A stretch of DNA of 56,534 nucleotides from Oleiagrimonas sp964566965 (GCA_964566965.1 CAZMKO010000008.1:1-56534); one strand, 5' to 3'. Positions 15,922 to 26,400 are shown, numbered from the stretch's first letter. Notes: a model not told the origin generated them from the sequence alone. Made by a program: numbers and translations.

Positions 15922-18255
15922 TCAGAACCGGATGTTCGCCGTCAGCATGGCCGAGCGCGGCTGCGACGGCGTATAGCGGTAGCCGCTCTTGTTGATGGCC
16001 GCCACGTAGTCCTTGTCGAACAGGTTGTATACGTTGAGCTGCAGGGCGAGGTGCCGGTTGACCGGGTAACTGGCCATCAGGTTGAACGCCCAGTACGGCT
16101 TGACATATTCCGGTGTGCCGATCGCTCCATCGTGGCCACGCTTCATGCTGCCGTTGTAGCGTGCGCCGCCGCCGATCACCAGCTTGTTGGCGAAGGTGTA
16201 GGTGGTCCAGGCGGTAAAGGCGCTGGTCGGAGTGTAGGCCAGGTCGCTGGAGCCGTCGTTGGCAACCGCCGTGCCTTGCTTGACGGTGGCATCCATGGTC
16301 GTCAAGCCGAGATTCAGCGCCCAGTTTTTCGTGAGGTGGCCGGTGGCGGTCAGTTCCACACCTTGCACGCGCTTTTCGCCGGTCTGGTAGTACTGCAGGT
16401 CGACCGGATCCTGTTCGACCTGGTTGGTCACCACGGTGCGGTACAGGGCCGCGCTGAGCAGCAGGTTTTCGTTGAACAGGTTCCATTTGGTGCCGGCTTC
16501 GACGGTACGCGATTTTTGCGGATCGAAGTTGGGATTGTCGGCGCTGTTGTCGCGTGCGCTGAGCGCCAGCGATTCGCCACCCGGCGGCTCGGCGGACACG
16601 GCGTAGTTGACGTAGATGCTGCCGTTGTCGGTGGGCTTGTAGACCACGCCCAGCTTCCAGTTGAAGAGGTTGTCCGACGTCTTGGTGTCCACCGCCGGAA
16701 GCACGGACCCGACGGGGTTGGCGCCGCATTCGATGGCACGCCGGCCGACGCCGCACAGCTGGTAATCCTCAAAGCGGGTGCGATAGTGGTCCAGACGCAT
16801 ACCCAGGTTGACCTGCCATTGCGGTCCGAATTTCATTGCGTCGAACAGGTAGGCCGCCCAGGTGTCGGTATGGCCGCGGCTCCAGGCGCCGGTGGGGCCG
16901 TAGGCCAGGCCGCCGACATGATAGTCGGGGTGGTACAGACTGGCGGCGGGCCAAGTGCTGCCGTCCTCGGCACCGATGGCCGTGGTGCGGACTTTTTCGC
17001 GCGTCACCTCCAGACCGGTGCTGAGATTGTGCTCCACCGCACCGGTGTGCAGCTGCGCACGCAGGTTGGTCTGATTGGTGGCGATGGTGTTTTCCTGGTT
17101 CTTGAACGTGGGCAGCCCGCGTTCAACGATCCAGGTGGACGGATCGGCCAGATCCGGGGTGATCAGGCGATCGGCGCTGGCCATGAACGAGGTCAGCAGA
17201 TAGTCCTGACGGGTTCGTCCCCAGCGCGTGGTGTTGAGCAGCGTGACGTTGTCGCTGAAGTCGTGCGCGACACGCGCGGTGAACATGTGCACGCGCACGT
17301 CGTCATGATCCTGGCGGGTGCCGTAGAAATTGGCGGGATCGACCTTGGGCGCGTCGGCAATCTGCGGCCGGGTGGGGTCGGGCGTGCCGTAGCCGGGCAG
17401 GCCGATGGTGGGCACCCCGCCATCCGGGGTGTTGTCCTGGCGCACATACATGTAATCGAGCAGCACGCGGGTCGGCGTGCCCAGGCCGAACGCGAGCGAG
17501 GGCGCCACGCCCCAGCGCTTGTGCTTGACCCCGTCGCGACCGGGAACCTCGCTGTTCTGGCCCATCACGTTCAGGCGCAGGGCCGAATCCGTGCCGGTGC
17601 GCACGTTCCAATCGGCCGTGGCGCGCTTCTGGTTGTCGCTGCCCCATGTCACGGTGGCCGCGGTGACATTGTCCAGGAACGGCTGCTTGGTGACCATGTT
17701 GATGGCGCCGGTGGGTGCGGTGCGCCCGTACTCGGTACCATCCGGCCCCTTGGTGACTTCGACCTGCTGCACGTTGAAGGTGTCGCGGGAGATCGAACCC
17801 ATGTCGCGAACGCCGTCCACGAAGATGCTGCCGGAGGCGTTGAAGCCGCGCATGTAAACGTCGTCACCGGTGGACGTGGAGCCGTTTTCGCCGACATAGA
17901 AGGTACCGACGCCCGGGCTGTTCTGCAGGGCTTCGGTAAGGGTGGCCGCCCCCTGTTGGGTGAACAGGTCGCTGGTGATGATCTGTAGCGTCTGCGGCGT
18001 GTCGAGCAGGGGCTGGGTGAACTTCGGCGAGGCCGATTCGGAACGGTATTCGGGGCTGGTGAGCGCGGTGACCTTCACCTGCGGCAGGGGCCGGACCTGG
18101 TCGGGGTTCGGGCCGGCATCCGCCGAGGGAGCGGCCATGCCGGACGCCGGCAAACCCAGGGCAAGAGCGGTCACGACGGAAGCGGCGAGAGGGGCGCTGT
18201 TGCGAAGGCGGGTCGCGCGGTTGACCGGGTGTTTGCGGCTCTTGATGAAGGTCAT
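15922..18255 (-). CDS. fiu: TonB-dependent catecholate siderophore receptor (Fiu/PiuA-like)
   Basis: A 777-residue outer-membrane receptor for ferric catecholate siderophores. The N-terminus carries a long signal peptide (RLRNSAPLAASVVTALALGL, with cleavage near GMAA). A plug domain follows with DTPQTLQIITSDLF, VYMRGFNASGSIFVDGVRD and the EVTKGPDGTEYG segment, then a 22-strand-type barrel ending LNVYNLFDKDYVAAINK and terminal Phe (ANIRF). The ATG at 18255 is chosen for its signal peptide. A longer in-frame extension upstream runs through the neighbouring gap and is not credible. A Fur box lies about 95 bp upstream and piuC lies downstream. Confidence 0.93.
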   Translation of the reverse strand: MTFIKSRKHPVNRATRLRNSAPLAASVVTALALGLPASGMAAPSADAGPNPDQVRPLPQVKVTALTSPEYRSESASPKFTQPLLDTPQTLQIITSDLFTQQGAATLTEALQNSPGVGTFYVGENGSTSTGDDVYMRGFNASGSIFVDGVRDMGSISRDTFNVQQVEVTKGPDGTEYGRTAPTGAINMVTKQPFLDNVTAATVTWGSDNQKRATADWNVRTGTDSALRLNVMGQNSEVPGRDGVKHKRWGVAPSLAFGLGTPTRVLLDYMYVRQDNTPDGGVPTIGLPGYGTPDPTRPQIADAPKVDPANFYGTRQDHDDVRVHMFTARVAHDFSDNVTLLNTTRWGRTRQDYLLTSFMASADRLITPDLADPSTWIVERGLPTFKNQENTIATNQTNLRAQLHTGAVEHNLSTGLEVTREKVRTTAIGAEDGSTWPAASLYHPDYHVGGLAYGPTGAWSRGHTDTWAAYLFDAMKFGPQWQVNLGMRLDHYRTRFEDYQLCGVGRRAIECGANPVGSVLPAVDTKTSDNLFNWKLGVVYKPTDNGSIYVNYAVSAEPPGGESLALSARDNSADNPNFDPQKSRTVEAGTKWNLFNENLLLSAALYRTVVTNQVEQDPVDLQYYQTGEKRVQGVELTATGHLTKNWALNLGLTTMDATVKQGTAVANDGSSDLAYTPTSAFTAWTTYTFANKLVIGGGARYNGSMKRGHDGAIGTPEYVKPYWAFNLMASYPVNRHLALQLNVYNLFDKDYVAAINKSGYRYTPSQPRSAMLTANIRF

Positions 18256-18285
18256 GGAATAGCCCTTGTGTAGGGGAGGATACGG

Positions 18286-18314
18286 ATGACGCCCGCGCCG
18301 GGCGCGGGCGTCAT
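18286..18314. other. 29-nt near-perfect palindrome in the receptor leader
   Basis: ATGACGCCCGCGCC (18286-18299) and its exact reverse complement (18301-18314) are separated by a single base. It lies between the Fur box and the ribosome site of the receptor gene, so the mRNA leader would carry a very stable GC-rich stem. Confidence 0.75.
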
Positions 18315-18349
18315 GGCAGGGGGGCCGGAAAGGCGGCGCAGATTGTAAG

Positions 18350-18368
18350 TCTAATGATAATGATTCGC
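18350..18368 (-). promoter_or_regulatory. Fur box of the siderophore receptor gene
   Basis: The 19-bp window matches GATAATGATAATCATTATC at 14 of 19 positions, including an uninterrupted TAATGATAAT at 18352-18361. It lies about 95 bp upstream of the receptor start. Together with fur in this window it predicts iron repression. Confidence 0.8.
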
Positions 18369-18428
18369 AATACGTTGTGTGAGTCCGAAGACCAGGCGAG
18401 GGGGCGGGCAGCGGTGTTATCGGGCATG

Positions 18429-18454
18429 AAAAAGGCGCCGCACGAGGCGGCGCC
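18429..18454 (-). terminator. Rho-independent terminator of the first M13 peptidase gene
   Basis: On the minus strand an 8-bp perfect stem GGCGCCGC/GCGGCGCC with a 5-nt loop is followed by TTTTT, about 50 nt after the stop codon. Confidence 0.88.
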
Positions 18455-18503
18455 TGGACAGTTTCGGGTGCATCCGGTGGGTGGATGCGCCGGCGGGGAC
18501 GCG

Positions 18504-20630
18504 TTACCAAATTTTCACCGGATCGGTGCGCACCATCTTCGCACCCGGCTTGCACTGGAAGGCCTTGGCAAACGCGTCCATGTTGGACGGTGCGGCGAAG
18601 GCACGGATCTTCGGCGGTGCGTGCGGGTCGGTATTGAGGCGGATTTCGGCGGTCTTGTCGCGCATGTTGTTGCGCCACACGCGGGCCCAACTCAGGAAGA
18701 AACGCTGATCCTGGGTGTAGCCGTCGATCTTTGCCGCGGCTTCGTCCGGATGGTCGGCGAGGGCCTTTTGCAGCGCGGTGTAGGCGATGTTGAGGCCACC
18801 CAGGTCGGCGATGTTCTCGCCCATGGTCAGCTTGCCGTTCACATGCAGGTCCGGCTTGCCCTCGATCGGCGCGTAGGCATCGAATTGCTTGCCCAGCTTG
18901 TCGGTGCGGGTCTCGAACCGGGATTTGTCCTGGTCGGTCCACCAGTTGACGTGATTGCCGTTGCCGTCGAACTGGCTGCCCTGGTCGTCAAAGCCATGGC
19001 TGGCTTCGTGGCCGATGACCGCGCCGATGCCGCCATAGTTGATGGCGTCGTCACCGTCGGCGTAGAAGAACGGCGGCTGCAGGATGGCGGCCGGGAAGTT
19101 GATGGTGTTGGTGCTGGGACTGTAGTACGCGTTGACCGTCTGCGGGGTCATGTGCCATTCCATGCGGTCGGTCTTCTTGCCGATCTTGGCGATGTCGTAG
19201 TGGTAGTTGTACTTGTCGGCTGCCTCGATATTGGCGAAGTAGCTGCCCGGCTGGATGTCCAGGCCGTTCCAGTCACGCCACTCGCCCTTGTCGGGGTAGC
19301 CGATCTTGGGCAGGAATTTGCTCCATTTGTCCAGCGCCTTCTGCTTGGTCTCGTCGCTCATCCAGTCCAGATGCTCGATGTGTTCCTTGAGTGCGGCGCG
19401 CACGTTTTTCACCAGTTCCTCGGCGCGGGCCTTGCTCTCCGGCGGGAAATATTTTTCCACGTACAACTCGCCCAGACCCATGCCCATGGCGCCGTTGACG
19501 CTGGACAGCACGCGCTTCCAGCGCGGGCGCTGCTCGGGTTGGCCGTGCAGGGTCTTGCCATGGAAATCGAAGTGGTTGTTCTCGAGGTCCTCGCCGAGAT
19601 ACGGCGCTGCGTCGTCGACCAGGTGGAATTTCAGGTAGGCCTGCCACTGCGCCACCGGCGCGTCGGCCAGCAGTTTGTCGAACTCGGCGATGAACTTGGG
19701 CTGCGACAGCGAGAAGCCGTCACCCACGTCCACGCCCTGGGCCTTGAAGAATTTCTCCCAGCTGAAGTGCGGGCTGACCTTGTCGGCCTCGGCCACGCTG
19801 ACGTAGTGGTACTGGTTATCGGTGTCGCGCAGCTCGGTCGGCGCCAGCGAGGCCTTGGCCAGTTTGGTCTCGAAATCCAGTACCGATTGGGCCTGCTTCT
19901 TCGCCGCCTCGGCGTCGGTACCGACCAGTTCCAGCGACTTGGCGATGTATTTCACGTAGGCATCGCGGATGTCCTGGTGCTTGGCGTCGGTGTAGTAGTC
20001 GCGCGTGGGCAGGCCCAGACCGGACTGGAACACATAGGCGATCTGGCGGGTGGCGTCCTTGAAGTCGGCGCTGGAGCCGAAGCTGAAGACGTAGCCGTCG
20101 CCTTCGTTGTAGCTGGTGGCGATGAAGTCGGCGATGTCGTTGCTGTTTTTCAGGCCATCGATGGCGGCCAGCTTGGGCTTGATCGGCTCGAAGCCCAGCT
20201 TGTTGATGGCATCGGTGTCCATGCCGGCGGCAAACAGGCGACCGATCTTCTCCTCGATGGAGCCGGAGGTGGCCTGGTCCAGATTTTCCACGGCCTGTTT
20301 GACCAGGGCGTGTTGCTTGTCGAGGCTGTCCTCGCGCAGGGCGTCGAAGGCGCCCCAGCTGGTGCGGTCGGAGGGAATGGGATTGGCCTTGACCCAGTTG
20401 GCGTTGACGAAACCGTTGAAGTCGTCGCAGGCCTGGATGCTGTCGCTGAGTTCGGCGGCGTCGAATACCGGTTTGTCAGCGTCGTTGTCGGCGGCCACCG
20501 TGGTCGCGGCGGCAGGTGCGCTGGACGAGGTGGCCGTATCGTCGGCGGGAGCGCCTTGGTTGCTGCAACCGGCGGCGACGAGCGCCAGGCCGACGGCCAG
20601 GACGAGGGGTTTGATTAGTGGCTTGTTCAT
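18504..20630 (-). CDS. M13-family zinc metallopeptidase lipoprotein, copy 1
   Basis: A 708-residue neprilysin/PepO-like (M13) endopeptidase. The N-terminus MNKPLIKPLVLAVGLALVA ends in a lipobox AAGC, so it is probably a lipoprotein facing the periplasm. Zinc ligands are His541 and His545 with catalytic Glu542 (GHEASHGFDDQG), and third ligand Glu605 with Asp609 in GENIADLGG. NAYYSPSTNTINFPAAIL and the C-terminal CKPGAKMVRTDPVKIW ending are family-typical. A second, homologous gene lies immediately upstream at 21142-23286. The two share a 206-bp identical stretch and a leader motif. Natural substrates of bacterial M13 enzymes are small peptides, but none can be assigned here. Confidence 0.95.
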   Translation of the reverse strand: MNKPLIKPLVLAVGLALVAAGCSNQGAPADDTATSSSAPAAATTVAADNDADKPVFDAAELSDSIQACDDFNGFVNANWVKANPIPSDRTSWGAFDALREDSLDKQHALVKQAVENLDQATSGSIEEKIGRLFAAGMDTDAINKLGFEPIKPKLAAIDGLKNSNDIADFIATSYNEGDGYVFSFGSSADFKDATRQIAYVFQSGLGLPTRDYYTDAKHQDIRDAYVKYIAKSLELVGTDAEAAKKQAQSVLDFETKLAKASLAPTELRDTDNQYHYVSVAEADKVSPHFSWEKFFKAQGVDVGDGFSLSQPKFIAEFDKLLADAPVAQWQAYLKFHLVDDAAPYLGEDLENNHFDFHGKTLHGQPEQRPRWKRVLSSVNGAMGMGLGELYVEKYFPPESKARAEELVKNVRAALKEHIEHLDWMSDETKQKALDKWSKFLPKIGYPDKGEWRDWNGLDIQPGSYFANIEAADKYNYHYDIAKIGKKTDRMEWHMTPQTVNAYYSPSTNTINFPAAILQPPFFYADGDDAINYGGIGAVIGHEASHGFDDQGSQFDGNGNHVNWWTDQDKSRFETRTDKLGKQFDAYAPIEGKPDLHVNGKLTMGENIADLGGLNIAYTALQKALADHPDEAAAKIDGYTQDQRFFLSWARVWRNNMRDKTAEIRLNTDPHAPPKIRAFAAPSNMDAFAKAFQCKPGAKMVRTDPVKIW

Positions 20631-20747
20631 GGCTTTCCTTGGGGGACATGCCGGAAGGGCACGGCCGGAGTGGATAAATGGGCCGGTCGGTCGAGCCGCC
20701 GGCACCTGCATGCAAACTTGCACGAGGCTAGAGCCAACGCGTCGGCA

Positions 20748-20768
20748 GCATACAGTGTCGAAGGTCAT
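20748..20768 (-). promoter_or_regulatory. shared 21-nt leader element of the M13 genes, copy 1
   Basis: The 21 bases here are identical to 23414-23434, 118 and 128 bp upstream of the two M13 start codons respectively. GAGGCTAG also recurs a little closer to each gene. The conservation suggests a duplicated promoter or operator. Confidence 0.55.
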
Positions 20769-20806
20769 TGTGGGGCACGTGCGGTGGGGATATCCGGCAC
20801 GTACCC

Positions 20807-21018
20807 ATCGCGGCCATGGGCCGCTCCCACAGGGAACCTCGAAATACCGGACTTTTTTGCGGGAGCGGTCTCAGCCGCAATGGCAAGATACCCGCAAGCA
20901 TTGATCGCGGCTGAAGCCGCTCCCACAGGTTGATGTCCCGTATCCGGTTTTTCGAAGTGCCCCACAAGGGGCTCATGGTATTCCACAGTCGGGTGTAGGA
21001 GCGGCCCATGGCCGCGAT
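20807..21018. repeat. interspersed palindromic repeat cluster, family A (between M13 genes)
   Basis: Four units alternate in orientation: inverted GGCCATGGGCC type (20807-20830), direct degenerate (20859-20881), inverted GGCTGAAGCC type (20904-20926) and direct GGCCCATGGCC type (20995-21018). ACCTCGAAATACCGG after the first and an inverted CCGGTTTTTCGA after the third are the same flanking words seen in the 14.9-kb cluster. These fill most of the 511-bp gap between the two peptidase genes. Confidence 0.85.
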
Positions 21019-21096
21019 TCCACAAGGATTCCACGATGTATCACGCGAGCCCTATAGGACCATCTCACCGGCATTGCACGAGGCGCTCCCCGCAAG

Positions 21097-21126
21097 CAAA
21101 AAAAGCGCCGCCCGGAGGCGGCGCTT
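21097..21126 (-). terminator. Rho-independent terminator of the second M13 peptidase gene
   Basis: On the minus strand a 10-bp perfect stem AAGCGCCGCC/GGCGGCGCTT with a 4-nt loop ends in a run of T residues, 15 nt after the stop codon at 21142. Confidence 0.9.
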
Positions 21127-21141
21127 GTCGGGGGGTGTGAA

Positions 21142-23286
21142 TCACCAGATCTTGACGGGATCCTTTCGCACCATCTTCGAATCCGGCTTGCACTGGAACG
21201 CCTTGGCGAAGGCCGGCATGTTGGAGGCCGTCGCGAAGGCGCGAATCTGCGCCGGTGCGTGCGGGTCCACGTTGAGCAGTACCTCCGCGTGCTTGTCGCG
21301 GGCGGTGCCTTCCCAGACGCGGGCCGAGCTGAGGAAGAAGCGCTGGTCCTGGGTCAGGCCGTCGATCTTCTTGCCGGCTTCCTCCGGCTTGGCTTTCAGC
21401 GCGTTCTGCAGGGCGGTGTAGGCGATGTTGAGGCCGCCCAGATCGCCGATGTCCTCGCCCAGGGTGAGCTTGCCGTTGACATGCAGGTCCGGCTTGCCCT
21501 TGATCGGCGCGTACTGGTCGTACTGCTTGGCCAGCTTGTCGGCCAGCGCGTCGAAATGCTTCTTGTCCTTGGCGGTCCACCAGTCGGCGCGGTTGCCTTC
21601 ACCGTCGAACTGGCTGCCCTGGTCGTCGAAGCCGTGGCTGGCCTCGTGGCCGATCACGAAACCGATGCCGCCGTAGTTCACCGCATCGTCGCCGTCGGCG
21701 TAGAAGAACGGCGGTTGCAGGATGGCGGCCGGGAAGTTGATGGTGTTGGTGCTGGGGTCGTAATAGGCGTTGATCGTCTGCGGCGTCATGAACCATTCCT
21801 TGCGGTCCGTCTTCGTGCCGATCTTGCCGATGTCGTAGTGGTAGTTGTACTTGCTGGCGGCCTCCAGGTTGGCGAACCAGTGTCCCGATTCAATGTCCAG
21901 GCCGCTCCAGTCGCGCCACTCGCCCTTGTCGGGATAGCCGATCTTGGGCAGGAACTTGCTCCACTTGTCCAGCGCCTTCTGCTTGGTCTCGTCGCTCATC
22001 CAGTCCAGGTGCTCGATGTGTTGCTTGAGCGCGGCGCGCACGTTGTCGACCAGTTTCTCCGCGCGGGCCTTGCTTTCCGGCGGGAAGTACTCCTTCACGT
22101 ACAGCTCGCCCAGGCCCATGCCCATGGCGCCGTTGATGGCACCCAACACGCGCTTCCAGCGCGCGCGCTGCTCGGGCTGGCCGCTGAGGGTCTTGCCGTA
22201 GAAGTCGAACTGGTTGTCCTGGAAGTCTTCGCTGAGATACGGCGCGGCATCGTCGACCAGGTGGAATTTCAGGTAGGCCTGCCACTGCGCCACCGGCGCG
22301 TCGGCCAGCAGTTTGTCGAACTCGGCGATGAACTTGGGCTGCGACAGCGAGAAGCCGTCACCCACGTCCACGCCCTGGGCCTTGAAGAATTTCTCCCAGC
22401 TGAAGTGCGGGCTGACCTTGTCGGCCTCGGCCACGCTGACGTAGTGGTACTGGTTGTCCAGGTCACGCATTTCGGTGGGTGCCAGCGACGCCTTGGCCAG
22501 GCTGGTCTCGAAATCCATCACCGACTGGGCCTGTTTCTTCGCCGCCTCGGCGTCGGTGCCGACCAGTTCCAGCGACTTGGCGATATATTTCACGTAGGCA
22601 TCGCGGATGTCCTTGTACTTGTCTTCGGTGTAGTAGTCGCGCGTGGGCAGGCCCAGGCCGGACTGGAACACGAAGCCGATCTGGCGGGTGGCATCCTTGA
22701 AGTCGGCGCCGGAGCCGAAACTGAAGACGTAGCCGTCGCCTTCGTTGTAGCTGGTGGCGATGAAGTCGGCGATGTCGTCGCTGTTTTTCAGGCCGTCGAT
22801 GGCGGCCAGCTTGGGCTTGATCGGCTCGAAGCCCAGCTTGTCGATGGTGGCGCTGTCCATGCCGGCGGCGTACAGGTGACCGAGTTTCTGCTCCAGCTCG
22901 TCGCCCTTGTTCGCCTTGGCGTCGGCGGCCGCGGTTTCAAGAATCTTGCGCTGTTGCTCGAGCGCGCGCTTGTGCAGGATGCCGAAGGCACCCCAGCGCG
23001 ACTGGTCGGAGGGAATCGGATTGGCCTCGTTCCATTTGGCGTTGACGTAATTGGGGAAATCCGTGCAGGCCTCGTACTGGTCGTCCAGCGTAAAGGCCAG
23101 CGGCTGCGCGGGCGTGATGGCGACGGTGGATGCCGTCGCCGGCGCGGTGGTCGACGCGGCGGTGGTGCTCGAGCTGGCCTGGGGGGCCTTGGCACTGTCG
23201 TCCGGGGCCTGCGGGTTGCTGCAGCCGGCGGCAACAAGCGCCAGACCGACGGCCAGGGCAAGTGGCTTGATCAATTGTTTTTTCAT
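21142..23286 (-). CDS. M13-family zinc metallopeptidase lipoprotein, copy 2
   Basis: A 714-residue paralogue of the neighbouring M13 peptidase. The start at 23286 gives MKKQLIKPLALAVGLALVA and the lipobox AAGC, followed by a Ser/Thr/Ala-rich spacer longer than in copy 1. Zinc-binding His547/His551 and catalytic Glu548 lie in GHEASHGFDDQG, and Glu611 lies in GEDIGDLGG. It ends CKPDSKMVRKDPVKIW. The central part matches copy 1 almost exactly, while the first 130 residues and the domain around residues 320-400 differ more. Each gene has its own terminator, so they are probably transcribed separately. Confidence 0.95.
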   Translation of the reverse strand: MKKQLIKPLALAVGLALVAAGCSNPQAPDDSAKAPQASSSTTAASTTAPATASTVAITPAQPLAFTLDDQYEACTDFPNYVNAKWNEANPIPSDQSRWGAFGILHKRALEQQRKILETAAADAKANKGDELEQKLGHLYAAGMDSATIDKLGFEPIKPKLAAIDGLKNSDDIADFIATSYNEGDGYVFSFGSGADFKDATRQIGFVFQSGLGLPTRDYYTEDKYKDIRDAYVKYIAKSLELVGTDAEAAKKQAQSVMDFETSLAKASLAPTEMRDLDNQYHYVSVAEADKVSPHFSWEKFFKAQGVDVGDGFSLSQPKFIAEFDKLLADAPVAQWQAYLKFHLVDDAAPYLSEDFQDNQFDFYGKTLSGQPEQRARWKRVLGAINGAMGMGLGELYVKEYFPPESKARAEKLVDNVRAALKQHIEHLDWMSDETKQKALDKWSKFLPKIGYPDKGEWRDWSGLDIESGHWFANLEAASKYNYHYDIGKIGTKTDRKEWFMTPQTINAYYDPSTNTINFPAAILQPPFFYADGDDAVNYGGIGFVIGHEASHGFDDQGSQFDGEGNRADWWTAKDKKHFDALADKLAKQYDQYAPIKGKPDLHVNGKLTLGEDIGDLGGLNIAYTALQNALKAKPEEAGKKIDGLTQDQRFFLSSARVWEGTARDKHAEVLLNVDPHAPAQIRAFATASNMPAFAKAFQCKPDSKMVRKDPVKIW

Positions 23287-23413
23287 GGGGTTCCCTCTGG
23301 ATGCGCGGGCACGGTGGGTGCGCCGCACGGTAACGGTATGGACGTCGCCTGCCGGCATGTACGGACCGACGCGATGCCTCCGACCCGCCGAGGCTAGGAC
23401 GAAAGTCATGGAA

Positions 23414-23434
23414 GCATACAGTGTCGAAGGTCAT
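23414..23434 (-). promoter_or_regulatory. shared 21-nt leader element of the M13 genes, copy 2
   Basis: Identical over all 21 bases to 20748-20768 and at a similar distance from its gene. The bases between it and the gene have diverged apart from GAGGCTAG. Confidence 0.55.
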
Positions 23435-23482
23435 GCGCCCTGAATCGAATGGGCGGATCGGGTGGGATGGCGACAGGCGGGC

Positions 23483-26400
23483 CTACTTCTCGATGCGGTA
23501 ATTGAAACTGGCGCGGCTGAACTCGGTGGCTTGCTCGGCCTCGAAGTTCCAGCGGCGGCTCAGGATGTAGCGCAGCGTGATGACCTGGCCCGGATCGAAC
23601 AGCCCCACGCCATAGCTCAGGTACAGGCGTGGTGACAGGTATTTGCCGACGGTGAAGGCGGCCGTGCCCAATGCCGCGCTGTTGGAGACACCGGCGTCGA
23701 TGCCGAGCTTGGCGCCGACACCCTTGGCCAGCAGGTCGCCGGTGGCCGAGCCCAGGGCCTGTGCGGCGGCATTGACCATGTCACCCTCGCCGCCTTCGAC
23801 GGACGACAGCGGCTTGCCGGTGATGAGGTAGGAAAGGGCGTCGGATTGTTCCATGGCGGGATTGGAGAACACCGTCATCACCGGACGTCGCGCGGTGCCG
23901 GAAATCAGCAGGCCCACTTCCTGGCCTTCGTCGATGGTGGCGTTGGGATTGAGCTTGCGCACGGCACGGATATTGAGGCCGGGATTGTCGACCGGCGTGC
24001 TGGCGAACAGCAACCGGCCCTTCTGGATGGTGAGATCCTGGCCGTAGGCCTTGTAGGTGCCGTCGACCTCGATCTGGCCGCGGCCGGTGGCGGCGCGACC
24101 GGGCCGTTGACGCACGTTCAGCGAGCCGCTGACACGGCCGTTCATGCCGTAGCCTTCCAGGTGCGTCCGGCGGCCCAGGTTGACGGTGATGTCGGCGGTG
24201 ACGGGCAAGGCGTCTTCCTGTTCGGCTTTGTCCTCGTCATCGACCACGACCACGTCACGCGACGGCTGCACGCCTTCGGTACCGCCGCCGGGCAGTTTTT
24301 CCAGTTTGACGTCGGCCTTGTCGATGCCCAGCGATCCGGTCAGATTCATGCCCTTGTTGTCACGCGTCAGTTCGAGGTCGGGTGAGATGGTGACCTTGGC
24401 GGCGGGAATGTCGGCCGCCTGGATACCCTTGCCGCGCACGGCCAGGTGCGTGCCGCTGTCCGGCCCCAGCCCCAGCGCGCCTTCCAGGGCCAGGGTGCCG
24501 TCACCGGAACCGATATGCCCCGTGATGTCCAGCTGACGGGCGTCACTGGTGGCGACCGTGACCAGCCCGTCATGCAGCTTCAGTCCCAACGCGGGCAGCT
24601 CGGCGGCGAATTGCTCCAGGCGGGCCTGGCCTTTGACGTCCGGCTCGGCCACCGTGCCGGCAAGCTCGAAATGGCCGTCCAGATGGCCCTTGACGTTGGC
24701 CACTTCGTTGGTGAACAGCTCGACTGCGGCCAGGCTTTGCAGACCCAGGTCGACCCGGCCCGACAGCGCCTGCTGCGGACCGCTGATGGTGGCCTCGCCG
24801 TCCAGGTGTCCGCCCTGGTCCAGCTTGGTGCTCACCGTGACATGCTGGCGGTCCGCCGCCAGGTCGGCCTGGACGTTGAAGTCGCGGTAGCTGAGCAGCG
24901 GCGTGTCGGGCTGGTCGGTGTAGCTGATGGTGCCCTCGCGGGAGCTCAGCGTGGCTTTGCCACCAAGATCGCCGGCAGCGTCGCGATGGATTTTGCCTTG
25001 GCCATCGATGACGCCATCGGCCCGCATTGGAAGATCGTCGCCGACCGCGGTGACGATCAGTGCCAGAGGCAGCCTGGCCAGTTCGTAGCTGGCATCCAGC
25101 GCGCCGTTGGCGGCTTGCTCGGCGGCCACGCACAGGCGCGGGTCGCCGGCCGTCAGGCAGGTTTGCGACAGGCTGGCACGGCCGTCGTCCCAGGCCAGGC
25201 GGGCCGGGTTTTCCAGCCGCCATGCCGGCATGCCCTGCGGCTCGATATCCAGTGTCGACAGCGTGCCGTTCCAGGCCTCGCCCTGCATGTGCCCGCTCAG
25301 GGCCAGGCGCAGCGACAGCGGCCCGCCGCGGGCATCGAGGGTGAGCCGGTGACGATCGGCGTTGCCGTTGCCATTCAGGGAAAGGGTCTTGAAGGCCAGA
25401 CCGGCGGCGGCCAGTTCGCGGCCCTCGAGGTTCAATTTGCCGCCCGGATGGCTGATGTCGGGGACGTTGAAGTCTACGTCGACCTGTTCGGCGCGGTTGT
25501 CGTCCATGGCCAGCTGGCGGCCACGCAATTGGCCGCGTGCGGCCAGTTGCGGCCATTTTCCGGTGACGGTCACGGTACCCGCAAGCGAACCGCCGGCATC
25601 GGGAATCCAGTCGTTGAGAGACTGGATGGCCAGTTTCAGGTCGACATGATTGCTGGATTTGCCTTGTGCCTTGATGTCGACGGTGCTGTGCCCGGAGGCC
25701 AGAGCCAGGGTGCCGTTGACGATGCGCTCGGGCGTGACGTGGAGTTTTCCGTGCCCGCGCAGCTGGCGTTGGCGCAGCGTGCCCGACAGCTTGTTCAGGG
25801 CCAGGGTGGCATCGGGACCGGCATCGGCCAGTTCACCCTGGGTGGCCAGGTCGATGTCCAGGGCACCATCCCAGCCGGCCAGCAGCTGGCCGGGGTCGAA
25901 GCGCGTCCCTTTCACGGTGAGGTCCCAGCCGGTTGCCGGCTGCAGCGTCAGCGTGCCACGGGTTTCCAGTTCACCCTTGGGCTGATGGATGGCCAGGCTG
26001 TCCAATTGCACTTGTTGCGGCGTGCCGTTCAGGTCCAGGGTGATGTGGGCAACATGGTCGGGCGGCCCGGCGTCGACCTTGCCCTCGACCCGGTAGGTGT
26101 CGGCACTGCCCTTGAAGCGGATGTCGCCGTCGCTCGCCAGGTCCTGGCCGGCGATGTCTTCCGGTACCAGCACCTCGCGCCAGCGCAGGTGCATGTCGGC
26201 CCCGACAGGGTCGGCGGCCAGGTCGACGCGGCCTTCTCCTTCCAGGGTGCCCTTGATGTCGGGCGAGGTGAGGACCAGCTTTTTCAGCGTGACCAGCTGC
26301 TTGTCCACGTCGTAGCGAAGGTCCAGCGGCTCGACGTGCAGACGGGTGTCGTCGACATCGATGTCACCTTCAAGGGCGCCGCCCTCGCGGTTGCCGTGTG

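Noticed and set aside
15922..18942. A 1006-residue version of the TonB receptor
   Set aside because: The extra N-terminal part reads through the gap containing the Fur box and the palindrome. The signal peptide begins at 18255.
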